A stretch of 64,000 bases of DNA from contig DF241152.1 of NCBI GenBank assembly GCA_000507305.1, positions 1 through 64,000 on the forward strand. Reading direction: 5' to 3'. Shown here one piece after another: positions 44,950 to 55,955 of this stretch. The DNA is from Breviolum minutum Mf 1.05b.01. Taxonomy: Eukaryota > Sar > Dinophyceae > Suessiales > Symbiodiniaceae. Every line of letters starts with the position of its first letter. Positions within the stretch are counted from its first letter, which is position 1. The position numbers were made by a program, and so were the translations under genes. A model generated the notes under the pieces. It was not told where the DNA came from and did no database searches. It was given only the letters and a program-made list of their open reading frames with translations.

Positions 44950-45225
44950 CGCATACAAGACGAATTGCTACCAATCGCCGGGCGAACGGGGACCCTGATG
45001 GCTTCTGCGTTTTCCCATATCCAGTGTCACAGCACTGTCACATCCAACAAAGCCCCAAAAATACGACAGTCAATGCATCAGTTTTTGCACCAAGAGCTAT
45101 CTCTCCCAAGCTTTGCAAATTCAAAGGTCACTGAGTTGCAAACCTTGCCAGTAAAAAAGATCCCAGGGACGAAGGCATCAGACCTCAAGGGCTGGAGTGA
45201 TGCTCAACCCATGGCGAGCTATTAA
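44950..45225 (+). CDS. Plus-strand open frame, unrecognised
   Basis: Open from before 44965 to a TAA near 45223; reads ELLPIAGRTGTLMASAF and QFLHQELSLPSFANSKVTEL. The minus strand has no good frame here. It could be the last exon of a plus-strand gene; no family recognised. Confidence 0.35.
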   Translation, partial: RIQDELLPIAGRTGTLMASAFSHIQCHSTVTSNKAPKIRQSMHQFLHQELSLPSFANSKVTELQTLPVKKIPGTKASDLKGWSDAQPMASY

Positions 45226-45489
45226 CATCACAGAACGGCCTAATGGTTTTTTGATGTTTGGGAATGCCTTTAAGCGTGTTTTCAGACATCCATTAAGTCA
45301 CAGGGTGACTCATGGTGACTCTTCTTCCCAAATGCAAGCGTTTGTCCAACATGCTAGGCGGTTGTAAGCTCTTGTACATACCAACAATTGAAAATACATG
45401 TCAATACATTATATATAGCCAGGCCCAGTATCCAGCCCTTACTTTGAAGGGCATGCTGGCACCAAGCAGCAAGTTCTGCAATCAACAAT

Positions 45490-45893
45490 TGGCTGAATTT
45501 GGATTGCTGGCTTCCAACGTGACGGCTTTGCCGCACGTCAGATCCTCGCTTACCTTGAGCAAGCGAGTCCAGCACCTGAATTTCTTCGAGGACGTTTTCA
45601 GCATGTCGGATGGGTAAAATCTCTTAATCCTCACAATGATACAGTGTGCACAACTGCAACGCTTAAAAGAATTTAGACAGGTTTAAGAAAATCCAACATC
45701 TTGTCAGTAAAAACGTCCTCAAGGAAGTGAGTGCGCATTTTCCGGAGTCTTGAGGAAAAGCTCCAAAAAGAAGCTGTGCCCATTGACTTCTGGCAGTGTG
45801 CACAGCTTCAAAAACGCGGGGGTATTCTGGGCAAATCCGGATGGTTGCAGCTTCGGAATCCCGTTGTCCTAGCTTGAAGCTCAAATCATCATC
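45490..45893 (-). CDS. Exons of an unrecognised gene
   Basis: 45718 to about 45893 reads DDDLSFKLGQRDSEAATIRI then CPEYPRVFEAVHTARSQWAQ and LLFGAFPQDSGKCALTSLR, ending CTTGAG|GACG (GA donor). About 45540-45610 is coding on minus as well, but two frames compete on either side of a GTAAGC donor-like site. Function unknown. Confidence 0.5.
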
Positions 45894-45971
45894 ACTAGGT
45901 CTCAATCCGCATGTGCCCTTACCCGGATGTACTCCAAGCCTGCACAGCCGGAATGCCTCACTACAGCTTTT

Positions 45972-46320
45972 TCATTCAATCAGTGGCGGTGCCACTGTGT
46001 CTGTCCGCTGCTCCTGGTCAGTTCCTTCAGGTTTCTCTGTCTGCTGCTCCTGGTCGGTTCCCTCATCCTTCGCCACTGTGTCTGTCTGATGCTCCTGGTC
46101 GGTTCCTTCAGGTTTCTCTGTCTGCTGCTCCTGGTCGGTTCCTTCAGCTTTCTCTGTCTGCTGCTCCTGGTCGGTTCCCTCATCCTTCGCCACTGTGTCT
46201 GTCTGATGCTCCTGGTCGGTTCTCTCGCTCTCTCTCTCTGTGCAGCAGGTCTCTGTCCGCCCTTTGGACGCTCCCAGCTTTTGAGACAAATCTTCCCCAT
46301 GCAGCGCAGAACAGCAACAA
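45972..46320 (-). CDS. Acidic tandem-repeat exon
   Basis: The frame reads HGEDLSQKLGASKGRTE, then tandem units of the form EGTDQEQQTEKP and EGTDQEHQTDTVAKD, and ends VAPPLIE before a TGA at 45972. The repeat is read as Glu/Gln/Asp/Thr-rich protein on minus; the two other minus frames give Arg-rich or Gln-Arg readings that are less likely. It probably forms a disordered, highly charged linker or tail. Confidence 0.5.
45991..46222. repeat. Tandem repeat, alternating 36- and 45-bp units
   Basis: CTGCTCCTGGTCGGTTCC-type units recur with spacings of about 36, 45, 36, 36 and 45 bp. All spacings are multiples of three, so the reading frame is kept. The two unit types alternate in a higher-order pattern. 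Confidence 0.85.
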
Positions 46321-46434
46321 GCATAACAAACAACTCAAAATCCTCTAGAACCTCCAGCCATCTTTTTGAATCAAAAAAAAAAAACACGACCACAAAAAAA
46401 AAACTTGAAAAAGTTCAGACATCTGCAAAACCAC

Positions 46435-46840
46435 CTTAGGTGCTGGTGGTGGTGCGTTCGGTAGCTTTGAGTTTGGTGGCCGTGGTGGCAGTGGATGCAT
46501 GTTGTCCCCCATGGGCCGCGCAGGTGGCTCCGCCTCGTTTAATGCGTCTGTGATTGGACAATGACATGGAATAAATTTGAGAAATCCATTTATATCCATG
46601 AGCAGGCCGCACCACTCTGAGAGCCATGCAGCAGAGAAGTCCACAGGCCCTTCATGCCATTGCCAAGATGTATGAGTTGAACACTTGTGGTCCTACCAAC
46701 CAGAATCATGAAATGCTTCTGGTACTGCCGCGGCTGCCCCAAAGAATCACGAACATGACTGCAGGGTTAATGGAAACAGACTCACCGGAGCTATTCGCAC
46801 GGCTGCAAGATTCCGGGCAATGAAACAATCAAAATACAGC
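46435..46840 (-). CDS. Two exons, Pro-rich segment, unrecognised gene
   Basis: Exon 46786-46840 starts after GGGTGAG and reads LYFDCFIARNLAAVRIAP, ending at GTGAGT. Exon 46435-46547 starts after AATCACAG and reads DALNEAEPPARPMGDNMHPL then PPRPPNSKLPNAPPPAPK, ending at a GT donor. Phases do not join directly, so another exon lies between. No domain recognised. Confidence 0.5.
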
Positions 46841-47279
46841 CTCACCCATGCCTTCAATGATTCAATGGCCACAAACTATTTGAAAGATGCACTAGGCTCA
46901 GTAGCTATCTAAAATTAAATTTCATCATCAATACAGTTCCGACTATCAATAACGTCGCATGAAATAATTCGAAAGTCTCCTCCAGGGGAGAGTCGGCGGA
47001 CACCTGCCAGAGGCTTGACAGTAGGCCTATTCCCATGAGGTGTATGGAAGTGCAGGGCATGTCCTTTGCTTGTGAATCACTTAGTCGTCAGCCCGGGTCA
47101 CCACTTCTGTGTGCGCAAGTACGCAACTCGCAAAACCATGTCTGCATGTAGCAAATCGAGGCCATCAAAAGTGATTCATCATGAATGTTGTCGTGCATTG
47201 CTTTACATTCTCATCTTGAGTCAGTGTAAGGTCATTGTACTGCATTATGTGCTACTTTACGTATATGTATTGTATACTG

Positions 47280-48320
47280 TTTCTGGAGGACAAAGATCAG
47301 AAGTCGTGAAGCCTTTCGATCCTCTGAAACACTGCGCCTGGTCCCGAAGTAAGCTTGGAGAAATCTCATGGACCTTGAGAACCCGTCTGCGGTACAAATC
47401 CATCCGGCCAGCAACTCTCAGGCCTCTCTCTCTTTTTGGGAAGTCGTATCAATTAGATAATTAGAATCAAATGGATATGATGTATATATATATAATAGTT
47501 ATATATATACAAATGTATTCAATAAAATAATGATAAATAATGAATATAGAGCATGCTAGTACTGTTATGTACTAGTACTGTTTTTCTCTGATTTTGTTTT
47601 TGTCTTTCTCCATCTCTTCCTTTACAAGTTCAGCATTCAAGCATCCTGGAGACTTGATGGTCGCTATCACAAGTCTCTGAGTCTGAAACACCTTCCACCG
47701 GCGATTGAGGAAGGCTCGAAGCCCAGGCTTCCTCGTTTTCCAGACTTTCCTTCCAAGACATCCCCAGTTTGGGCTTGTTCAAAACAGGTTGAAACAAATT
47801 GTCAGCTCGAAAGGCCAAAACCCCAATAAATGCCTTCTGTTGCAGCTTTGTGTGCCACAGCCTTTTGAATGCTTTTGGATAAAATGAATAAAGCAAAATC
47901 CTGCCAGGCCTGGTTTTGAGTAGCTGGGCTGGTTGGGCTTGAACTGCTTGAGCTGGCTGGGCTGCCTGGCTGGTGGGTGAGGTCTCACTATTGTTGCCCA
48001 AACATCGTTGTGTTGGCAATGAAAAGTGAATAGTGGTGCATATGAATGCATGACATGGAAACAAGTCAGTCATGTGCATATAACAAGAAGGGAATGAACT
48101 GAGCAGGGGATGCTCAAAAGAAGGCCACTACAAAAAAGGAAGCAACAGCAGCATGAACGAGTTCCTGCTCGCTTGATTTCCAAGTTGGAAAAGGACTAAT
48201 TGATGCACACCATTTTTCCACTGCCATCCCACCTTCGGCACCACTTTCCTCCGCACAAGGCCACTGCTGCTTCACCTCCGGTATTGCGGGCACCGGGCTT
48301 CCCATAGCAGCTTCGTCCTG
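47280..48320 (-). CDS. Exons of an unrecognised gene
   Basis: About 48190-48320 starts after CCGACAG and reads DEAAMGSPVPAIPEVKQQWP then AEESGAEGGMAVEKW. About 47635-47990 is a long exon (SQAAQPAQAVQAQPAQLLK, KLQQKAFIGVLAFRADNLFQ, LGMSWKESLENEEAWASSLP) that either stops at 47630 or uses a GA donor shortly before. About 47285-47435 reads RGLRVAGRMDLYRRRVLKVH then ISPSLLRDQAQCFRGSKGF. They may continue the coiled-coil gene upstream. Confidence 0.5.
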
Positions 48321-48537
48321 TCGGGTATAATATGGTATAATGATACTCGCTGGATTCTTCTAGATCTTACAAAACTGAATCATGGACAACAGTATGTCAT
48401 TCCTGTTTCGACTTGCATATGCAAAAACACCCTCGTCTCTCTCTCCTTGTCCAAGGCTTGTCCAATACCCTCGTGGACCTGATAAATTCAACTCAACACT
48501 CATTGCAATCATCACCTTTTCAAATCATCAGCTCCAC

Positions 48538-51500
48538 CTCTTCCACCTCCAAATCCTGCTTGCGCTGTTGGTCTTTCAGATCCTACAGTGCTACAAGACA
48601 TGGCTAGAGGATATCGTCCCCTCATCATCCCTCATCCAGAATCAACTGGTCCACTCCTCGAGCTCATCTTCTTGCCTCGTTGCATCATCTTTGATCGAAA
48701 TGGGTACCTCCATGGCAGGCCCGGCTTGCATCTCCTCACATCTACCGTCTAGGATAGCTTGAACTTTCAGGCCTTAAGACGTAACAAGCATTCATTTGAA
48801 AATTCACTTGGAAACAACTCATGATTCCAAGCATTTCCAAAAATATCCACAAGAATGTCAATATGTCATTGCCTCCAAGTGGCTCTGGGATTCTGCTTCA
48901 ACGTGCTGTCGTTCCCGTGATCGTTCCATGGAAAGACGCTCCAATTCATTCTGCAGAGCTTGGCTTGCCGAACCCGCCGTGTGTGACAGTTGTGCCTGGC
49001 TTGTTGCCAGATCCTGAGCTTCGGCAATTGTGGCACTACTTGGCTCACTGCAACACGGACCTGCCACATCGGAGTCACTAGCACGTGGGCTGTGTCTAAA
49101 TGTTGATTGATAAAACATGATAAAACAAAATCAGGAATCTCTCCAACTGGACAAATGTACCGCCAACATCGCCAAGATGCTCTAATGGTTGCATCCCTTT
49201 CCTTTAGCTGCTGCTCAAGCTCTTGCAGCTGCATTCTCAGCTGCCCCTCTGAGCTTGTCCTCATCTCCTGGCCACTCAACGTGGCAGAAGAGAGCATGAA
49301 ATTGCACAAGCAAATACAAGTAGCACGCAAGATATTTCCTGGCCCGTGCAATTCACTGGGCTGCAAGTCATTGCTTTCTGCGGTGCAAGCAGCAAATATA
49401 TGGCAAAAGGTGATAAAGACGTCAGCTACGACCTATCACGTGCGCCTCCAATAGCCAAAGTTCCTTTTGGAGCTCCTTTTCTCGTAAGGAGTTGCTGAGA
49501 AGAACGCGGTTCATACTCTTCTGCTCTGTTTCTGCCACGAACTTCCTTGCGAAAAAAGCCCAAAAAAGAAATTTGAACTTGTGAACCTTTGTGAAAACTC
49601 GTGATACACGTGTGAGGTAGCCTTGAAAAAGGGGTGAGGCTCAAAGGAACGAAGCTTGCCGAACGGCCATCGAAACCAAGCATCTGTTTCTGGCAAACCT
49701 GCAAGCTCTCTGTCAACTCAAGCTTGTCATTCTCCAATTGCTGCACTTTCAGCTCCAGTTCAGGGATCTGATGAAGCCTTTGATCCTGGCCCATAGCATT
49801 GAAAACGACTTCACCGGCTGGAGTTCCTTTCCTTTTTTTTGTATCAAGCACCTCTACTGTTATCATTCCAATTTAAATTTCACAGAACGTGCCACAAACT
49901 GCCTGCCGGCATTTACATGCGTTCCACCGGAAGCTTGAGCCCAACCAAAAGTTGCCAAGTGTCAATCTCTCAAATGGAATTTGAAAACATATTTGACATC
50001 TTACAATTTGAATCAAAGGGATTCCTGCATAGTCACCTCACCAGTTTGAATTTTGGTGCCAAGTATCCTTAGCTTTCACGTCTTGTTGTATTTCCTCCAG
50101 TTTCTTCTTCATATCGTCCAGCTCCTAGCAATGATGTAGTGGAGAACTCCCACAGGAAAGTGTAGTGCTTGAGTAGTGCCACCATTGTCACCATACTCAA
50201 CGACTTAATGCCATATATCCATCTTGTTCCCGTCAAACCTGATTACATAATCTGTCCATACAAAAAGAAGTCTAATATGAGCTATAGTCTACCGTCTAGA
50301 GTCTATAGCAGCATATTGTCGCATGGTGATATGCAAAATATACTGCGTCATGATGCATCATTGCCACAGTCTTTGTCCCATGTCCTGCTTGAGGTGAGAG
50401 GCTTCTGCTCCTAGGAAATCCGAACGGCGCTGAAACATGACAGACTGCTTCAACGCGACAACATGTAGATATGAACAAAGCGAACCAATGCTAAGACGAA
50501 TCATAAAGCAACAGTTACAACATATGATCCAAAGTGACAATTTATGATCATGTCATATCGTGCCAACTTCCGATTCCCCAAAAAGGCTCACCGTGGAAGA
50601 CTGTGGGAAGCTCTCAAAAAGACCACAAATTGCCGCTCAGCGGCTCTGATCATCTCGCTCTGCAGTAAGGGATCGCTTCTCATCCTCCTGACTTCTAATG
50701 TAATGGCAATCCTCCTGTCGCTGCACACGAATGGACTCCAGTTCCTTTTCCAAAGCTTGGTTTTTGCTCTCTGTGGTTTGCAGGGCCACCAGCGAACCTT
50801 CCAGGTCCTTGGTTTCAGAGATGGGAAATTTGCTTATGGCTAACTGACCAATCACTCAAATGCCATGAATGCCATGGGCTCAAGGGCACAAAATGATGCA
50901 AGGGTCGCACGACAACTGATGGCGAGCTACTTTGATAGTATCCTCCTTGACCCTCAACTTCTCTTCAAGAGCTGCAATGCTTGCTTGTGCTTCGCTTTCC
51001 TTCGTCAAACTCAATTCCTGCCCATGCTAAATCAATTGGCACAGTTGCCAGAAACGAGCAATTCTGCGTAAAACACCTTGAACTGAAGTCTATTTATATA
51101 TATATATATAAACAGGAAGCAAAATGAAAAAAGGGAAAAACCTCGATGATACCCACTATGGAGCGATTGAAGCCTATTGAAGTGCTATGAGAAGAAGGGT
51201 GAAGCAGCTGTCTTGTCCAAGAACCCTGCCTTCATTTGCTGGTTTTCCGAGAAGCTGAACTTCAACCATCCATTTGACGTCTCAAGATTGGTCGTCAATT
51301 CAAGATTCTGAATTTCTAGCTGTTCCACTCTTTGCTGAAGTCCGGGTACTCCACTTACTTCGTGTTCCTTGGAATCAAGGCACCAAAAAATACACCAGCT
51401 AGGACATCTTGCTGATGACACTGAAGACGATTCTCAAACATTGGGAGATAAAGGGGGATGGCAAACCGCACCATACTACACTTTCCAAAGAAGCACAAAG

Positions 51501-51748
51501 GTCACATGGTGATATAGAATAACTTCTCCAATATATCCACGCAAACTACTGGGCCCATGAGTTTTCATGAGTTTTCCAGCTTGACCAGGATCCAAATCAA
51601 CAATCCTCTTCTCCGCAATGCTTGCCTTTTCTTCCTTGCGCTTGATTTCCTCCTGGGCCTCCTTGAAGGAGTTGAAAATGTCGCCCTTGAAGCCGTGCAA
51701 TGCCGACTTCCAACCGTGGAAATCTAGTTCAGGCATATCAACTTGCAT
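48538..51748 (-). CDS. Long coiled-coil protein
   Basis: At least ten minus-strand exons encode heptad-type helix: about 51600-51748 (FKGDIFNSFKEAQEEIKRKE, with ATG at 51746-51748), about 51260-51360 (GLQQRVEQLEIQNLELTTN), about 50935-51020 (TKESEAQASIAALEEKLRVK), about 50640-50840 (KNQALEKELESIRVQRQED), about 50072-50128 (ELDDMKKKLEEIQQDVKAK), about 49700-49800 (LELKVQQLENDKLELTESL), about 49430-49530, about 49150-49280 (QLRMQLQELEQQLKERDATI), about 48870-49075 (ALQNELERLSMERSRERQHV), 48657-48763 and 48538-48582 (DLKDQQRKQDLEVEE). The last two join in phase through a GA donor (CTCGAG|GAGTGG). Rod-like structural, cytoskeletal or Golgi tether roles are typical of such proteins; no head domain was found, so I do not name it. 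An exon at about 51785-51880 just upstream (VSLPMKSTEHIASQAASRF) may be its N-terminal part or the end of the next gene. Confidence 0.7.
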
Positions 51749-52095
51749 CCTGAAGGTGGGGGGTCTTGGTGGTGTGCTCTAGGAATCGACTAGCAGCTTG
51801 TGAGGCAATATGCTCCGTTGACTTCATCGGCAGTGAAACATCTTGAAGACTTGTGATATCTGGACCCCATTCCTACCAGTAGCACCTGCACTCTGTAGCG
51901 CACGACGTGAATCAATAATGCATTAGTCCAGGAACGTCCTAGTCTTCCTATTTGCATTGGCGACTCGGTCCTGCGAAGCAAGCTATGTTGGCTCGGCCAC
52001 TTACGAGTCAACAATTTGGAATGCAAAAGGTACCCGACATAGACTGACCTGCGAGCGAAGCAAAAAAAGTTTGGAAAAGGGTGATAGGTCTTGTG

Positions 52096-53833
52096 TCAAT
52101 TTTGCTCATGGAAGTTTGAAGCAGCCCTGAGTAGCCGGGATATGCTAGCAGGCTGGGGGCCCATGAAATCAGGCGCCAAATCTTGCCAACAAGGTACGGA
52201 GAAATCTTGGGAGGAAGCAGGAAGACTTCCAGGGCGCCCATTCGTTGCCCCAAATCTGGCGTATTCATCTGAAAGCACGGCAACGGTTCGGCTCGGTTCA
52301 ACTTCTGGCAAGCTGATCGTACCACTTCAATCGCAGACCTTGGAATGACGGACTGGTGACAATGGTTGAGTGGAACATTGATTGGATAGAAAGCCTTTAC
52401 TGAATCCACATCAGGAAACAACACAAGGAAAAAACATAAAGCAATGAAACATGGAAACCTTTGTTTAAGAGTTAAACGTCGCAAACATGTCCACACAGCT
52501 TGATTCCGCTGAGGATGAGATACTCTATCACAGTTCAATTTGGTTTCTTTTGACTTCCTGGCCTGTAGTCCTGTGGGTCATGTCGCAACCATTCTTGGCG
52601 ATGAGACTCACACTGGTGGCAAGTCTCGATGACTATGACCCACTCTTCGTTGTCACGGTAGGTTTCCAACTTAGCGCCTGCATGGGCTCTTTGGAAAGGG
52701 CGCACCATGTCGATCTATGTCGATCTTTTCCAGTCAAGGTTCATCACCATCAAATTCCCCTAATCCAAACAGATCGTTTCGACCCTGAAATTGCACTATC
52801 GAAAAGAAATTGCAAACCCATGGGTTTTCTAATTGCGAAGGATTGGAGGGGAGGCAAGCTCAACTAGCTCACCCTTTCTATGATCTGAGTTGAGTCCCTC
52901 CAGGCTGATACGAGTATTACTCAACTACTCGGTCAAATCTGGAATCTCGAATACCGTTTGATGCAATAAAAATGATATAGAGGTCTTGCTCTGGTCGCGA
53001 ATGGCACTACAAATATCCACAAATGCCATCAAGTTTGCTCTGTGATTGGTGGATGTTGTAGGCTACCAGTCACATCCAGTCAGCTGTTTCACCGTGAGCC
53101 CACCTACAACATGAGGGATCCGAACAACTCCGTCTTCCCCTGCGGGTTGTTGACGACGGACGATGGCACTTCTTCTCTCCTCAAGCACCTCAGCTCCAGG
53201 CTGGACATCAGCAGCGTTGTTTGCCATGATTTGCCAATGCAGCCTTCCATCATGTTGACAAATGTCCTGCCAAATCACGGTCTACCGAGTCTACCGAGTG
53301 TATGAGTGCATGAATTCATCTCATATGCATCTGGCATCTTCTTCTGACCTTCAGAATTTGTCTTCTAGAATTTTTCCCTTCAACTCCAAGATACGGCCCA
53401 AGGTCCCCGATCCAATCTTAAAGATACCGCATTGATCTCATGCGAATTCAGCACGTGATCATCAGAAGCTTTATGCTCAGCTTTACGGCTCACCTGAGCC
53501 ACGACCCATCGACCAACAAAACAGCGAGATTTGCAGAGCTGAGGCAGCCACTAGAGAGCCTGCACTGATTGGTCTCCTTTTTGTAGAATGTTCCTTGCCC
53601 AAAAACCTGACAGGCAAATTTTGATTTAAAACCCACCAAATTCCTAGTATCACCTACGTCTTGAAGTGAATTTGCATGAGATTTTGATTCAAAACTTCAA
53701 ACATCTACAACTACAAATTACAAAACATATTGCTGACCTGAATGTGAGGGTGCTTTCAATAACCCCCCCCAACCTGCCTCAAGTCGCCACCGATCAACAC
53801 AGCATGAGTTCTTTCGTTCGATTCATCTGCCAT
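52096..53833 (-). CDS. CxxC protein, thioredoxin-fold (Rdx/SelW-like) candidate
   Basis: ATG at 53831-53833. Exon 53774-53833 reads MADESNERTHAVLIGGDLRQ and ends at GT; exon 53104-53266 starts after GGCAG (DICQHDGRLHWQIMANNAAD ... EEDG-type acidic region, RIPHVV); exon 52563-52677 reads LETYRDNEEWVIVIETCHQC then ESHRQEWLRHDPQDY; the next starts at 52312 after GATCAG with LPEVEPSRTVAVLSDEYARF. Phases agree through all four. A beta-strand ending in CxxC followed by a helix with a Trp and an RHD motif resembles the small Rdx family (SelW/SelT-type) redox fold; this is a structural resemblance, not a proven assignment. The cysteine pair is CHQC. Donors: GT, GT, GC. The 3' end beyond about 52240 is uncertain; the frame is open to 52096. 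Confidence 0.6.
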
Positions 53834-53949
53834 TTATGGTTCCATGGCTGGGCATGGGTGCCACGAGCCAACCAGTGATGCAAGATGCTAACGAGTTTCT
53901 TTTAAGATGCTTTAAACTTGTATATCAATGTATACCATATGTTGCTTGC

Positions 53950-54350
53950 TACAAGCATTTGGTTACTTTTCTGGCGTTTACCGCTTGAAAGTGAGGCACT
54001 AAATCAAAAACGATGCATACACTTGTAACTACATATTTGGTTTTGCCATTGCAACCATGAATGAAAAGCTTGAGGCAAACAAACTGTCCGCGAAACACAC
54101 ACATCACAAACATAGCATGCATTGTTTCCAAATTCAATCTGCCATTTTGGAAATCCTCTATGATACTGATACTCTTGACGACAGCAGGATCTTGAAGGAA
54201 CGGTGTTTTTGGTGCAATGGATCTCCTTCTGGCAAAGCCACACCTAGGATTCCAACTGACCCCATCCAGGAAGGCTTCCCTGGCACATTTGTACCTCAAA
54301 CAAAAGCAGCAACATGCACAGAAACATGGTTCTGACAAACAGCGGGACAA
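53950..54350 (-). CDS. Possible further exon of the dehydrogenase gene, frame uncertain
   Basis: About 54190-54300 can be read on minus as PGKPSWMGSVGILGVALPEG followed by DP, which resembles the PG...G.V..VG....GD strand of medium-chain dehydrogenases and would follow the exon 54581-54767. Two other frames, one on plus, are open over the same bases, so this remains a guess. Confidence 0.35.
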
Positions 54351-54580
54351 ACACTGACATCGAATGATGTAACTAGCGAATCAAATGCTATTCTAAAATA
54401 TATTCCAATGATATCATGTTTAACATTCTTTAACTATATGATACCGGTATGTCTATGTGTGTGTGTGTTGCACATCAATGTGCATATATGATGATATAGG
54501 TATATACCGTACCTGTACACATGAACACTTTAACCATAGGCAAATCATGGCAGAAAGATGCAGAAAGCTTCAAACCAAAC

Positions 54581-55200
54581 CCTCCCATAAATCCCCTGGC
54601 CCGTGATCACTGGGAAGCTGGCATCTGTTGCCGTGAGAGCGGCAGCTTGGACCCGAAGCAACACCTCCTCTGAAGTGGGGTTCTGCCGAGGCACTTGGAC
54701 CTGGGCATCGGGCATGGAGCTGAACTTGCAAGGAATTTGAGCTCCAAATGGCTCCTGAAACTCGATTCTCCGAGTAGACAGTCTATGAGCCTAGGGCCTA
54801 CATATGACAGTCTATGACAGGTGCTGTCGCTTGGAATGCAGAAGTGTCACGGAATGCAGTTGCTGCGCATGCCAAGTTTCCAAATTCAATCCCGTGGGGA
54901 GTTTGATTAAACAATATCAGTATCACCCATGGGACGTGCGTAACTCAACTACATCAATCCAACTGGAACAACAAACTTGATGACGACTTGTCATTTCCTA
55001 CAAAAGTTGTAGAACTTCTCCGTTTGTCACTGGATTCAAATGCATCAAAGGCAGGGTCCCTGACAGTGGATGCACGGGGTGGTGTGCCTGGAATCACCTG
55101 TAGTCCTCGATCTTCGGTCCTGAAACGCTGGAAATGAAGGTCAGCATATCTTCAAGCTTCACACAGCGCTCAGCGTGGTGAATGAATCGTGCAAGATTGC
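54581..55200 (-). CDS. Medium-chain dehydrogenase/reductase (quinone oxidoreductase-like), N-terminal exons
   Basis: Exon 54581-54767 reads IEFQEPFGAQIPCKFSSM, VQVPRQNPTSEEVLLRVQAA then ALTATDASFPVITGQGIYGR. The P...EVLLRVQAAALTATD pattern is the N-terminal GroES-like fold of zinc-type or quinone reductases. It joins in phase (TACAG| + A) to the upstream exon 55098 to about 55200, which reads FIHHAERCVKLEDMLTFISS then GPKIEDY. Donors are both GT. The catalytic Rossmann part was not recovered downstream, apart from the weak stretch near 54190-54300. No stop codon was assigned. Confidence 0.6.
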
Positions 55201-55324
55201 AAAACTACTCTCAACTTTGCAGTTCAAATGATCTGCTATCGAGGATAAGTGGACATGAGATGACATGAGCATCAACTACAAAAGCAACAAGGAACAACAT
55301 CTACAATGAGTATCTCAGTGCGCA

Positions 55325-55490
55325 AATGTCGTCTACCAAAGCTCATCGTCGCTCTGGGGATTTCGAACCTTTTTCCACTCTTTCCACGCCGCGTGGAAGT
55401 TCAGACCTCCGCCGCAAAGTCAGGATCCACCTCGGAGAGCGCTCGCCAGAGGTGCATGTCCTTGAAGGCTCCGGAGAGATGTCCTTAGAA
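55325..55490 (-). CDS. Coding stretch with an apparent frame change
   Basis: From about 55490 the frame after TCTAAG reads HLSGAFKDMHLWRALSEVDP then DFAAEV and stops. Shifted by one base, the sequence that follows directly reads LNFHAAWKEWKKVRNPQSDD and ELW before a stop. Both halves are protein-like and there is no room for an intron between them, so a 1-nt indel, a sequencing error or two alternative exon ends are possible. Product unknown. Confidence 0.4.
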
Positions 55491-55554
55491 GTAATCTTGT
55501 GAAACATGGAAACTGGAAACAAATCCAGCACTGTCAAATACATATAGTGTCATG

Positions 55555-55557
<3 letters not shown>

Positions 55558-55632
<75 letters not shown>

Positions 55633-55652
55633 CTGTCTGTGTGTGTGTGTGT
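55558..55652. repeat. (GT)n microsatellite
   Basis: About 95 bases of GT with two interrupting CTGT units. The Cys-Val and His-Thr readings through it are artefacts. Confidence 0.95.
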
Positions 55653-55955
55653 ATGCTCCGTGCCATCTATGCGCATGGATGCGAAACGCACATAGCCTAT
55701 AGCAAGTATATCATATGTATTCAAATATGGCTATACGAATGCCAACATTCATTTGTAGGTACTACTGCAAATAGATGCAAATATATCAGAAGACTCAAAA
55801 AGCATTTTGATTTACCTGCTTTTCGAAATCGAATGGCACAACATGGAATGATTGTCTATATACATATACATTTACGCTGGTAGGTTGGTGAAGATTTTGA
55901 GAATGCTTTGCAAGAGACGCTTTGCTGATTGCAAATCACAAGCACTGCCCTTATC

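Noticed and set aside
45991..46222. CRISPR array
   Set aside because: Repeats are contiguous with no unique spacers, keep a coding frame and sit in a eukaryotic genome.
48382..48762. Plus-strand frame of 126 codons
   Set aside because: It is antisense to two in-phase coiled-coil exons (48657-48763 and 48538-48582) of the minus-strand gene.
52487..52867. Plus-strand frame of 126 codons
   Set aside because: It is antisense to the CxxC exon 52563-52677, whose phase and motif are well supported.
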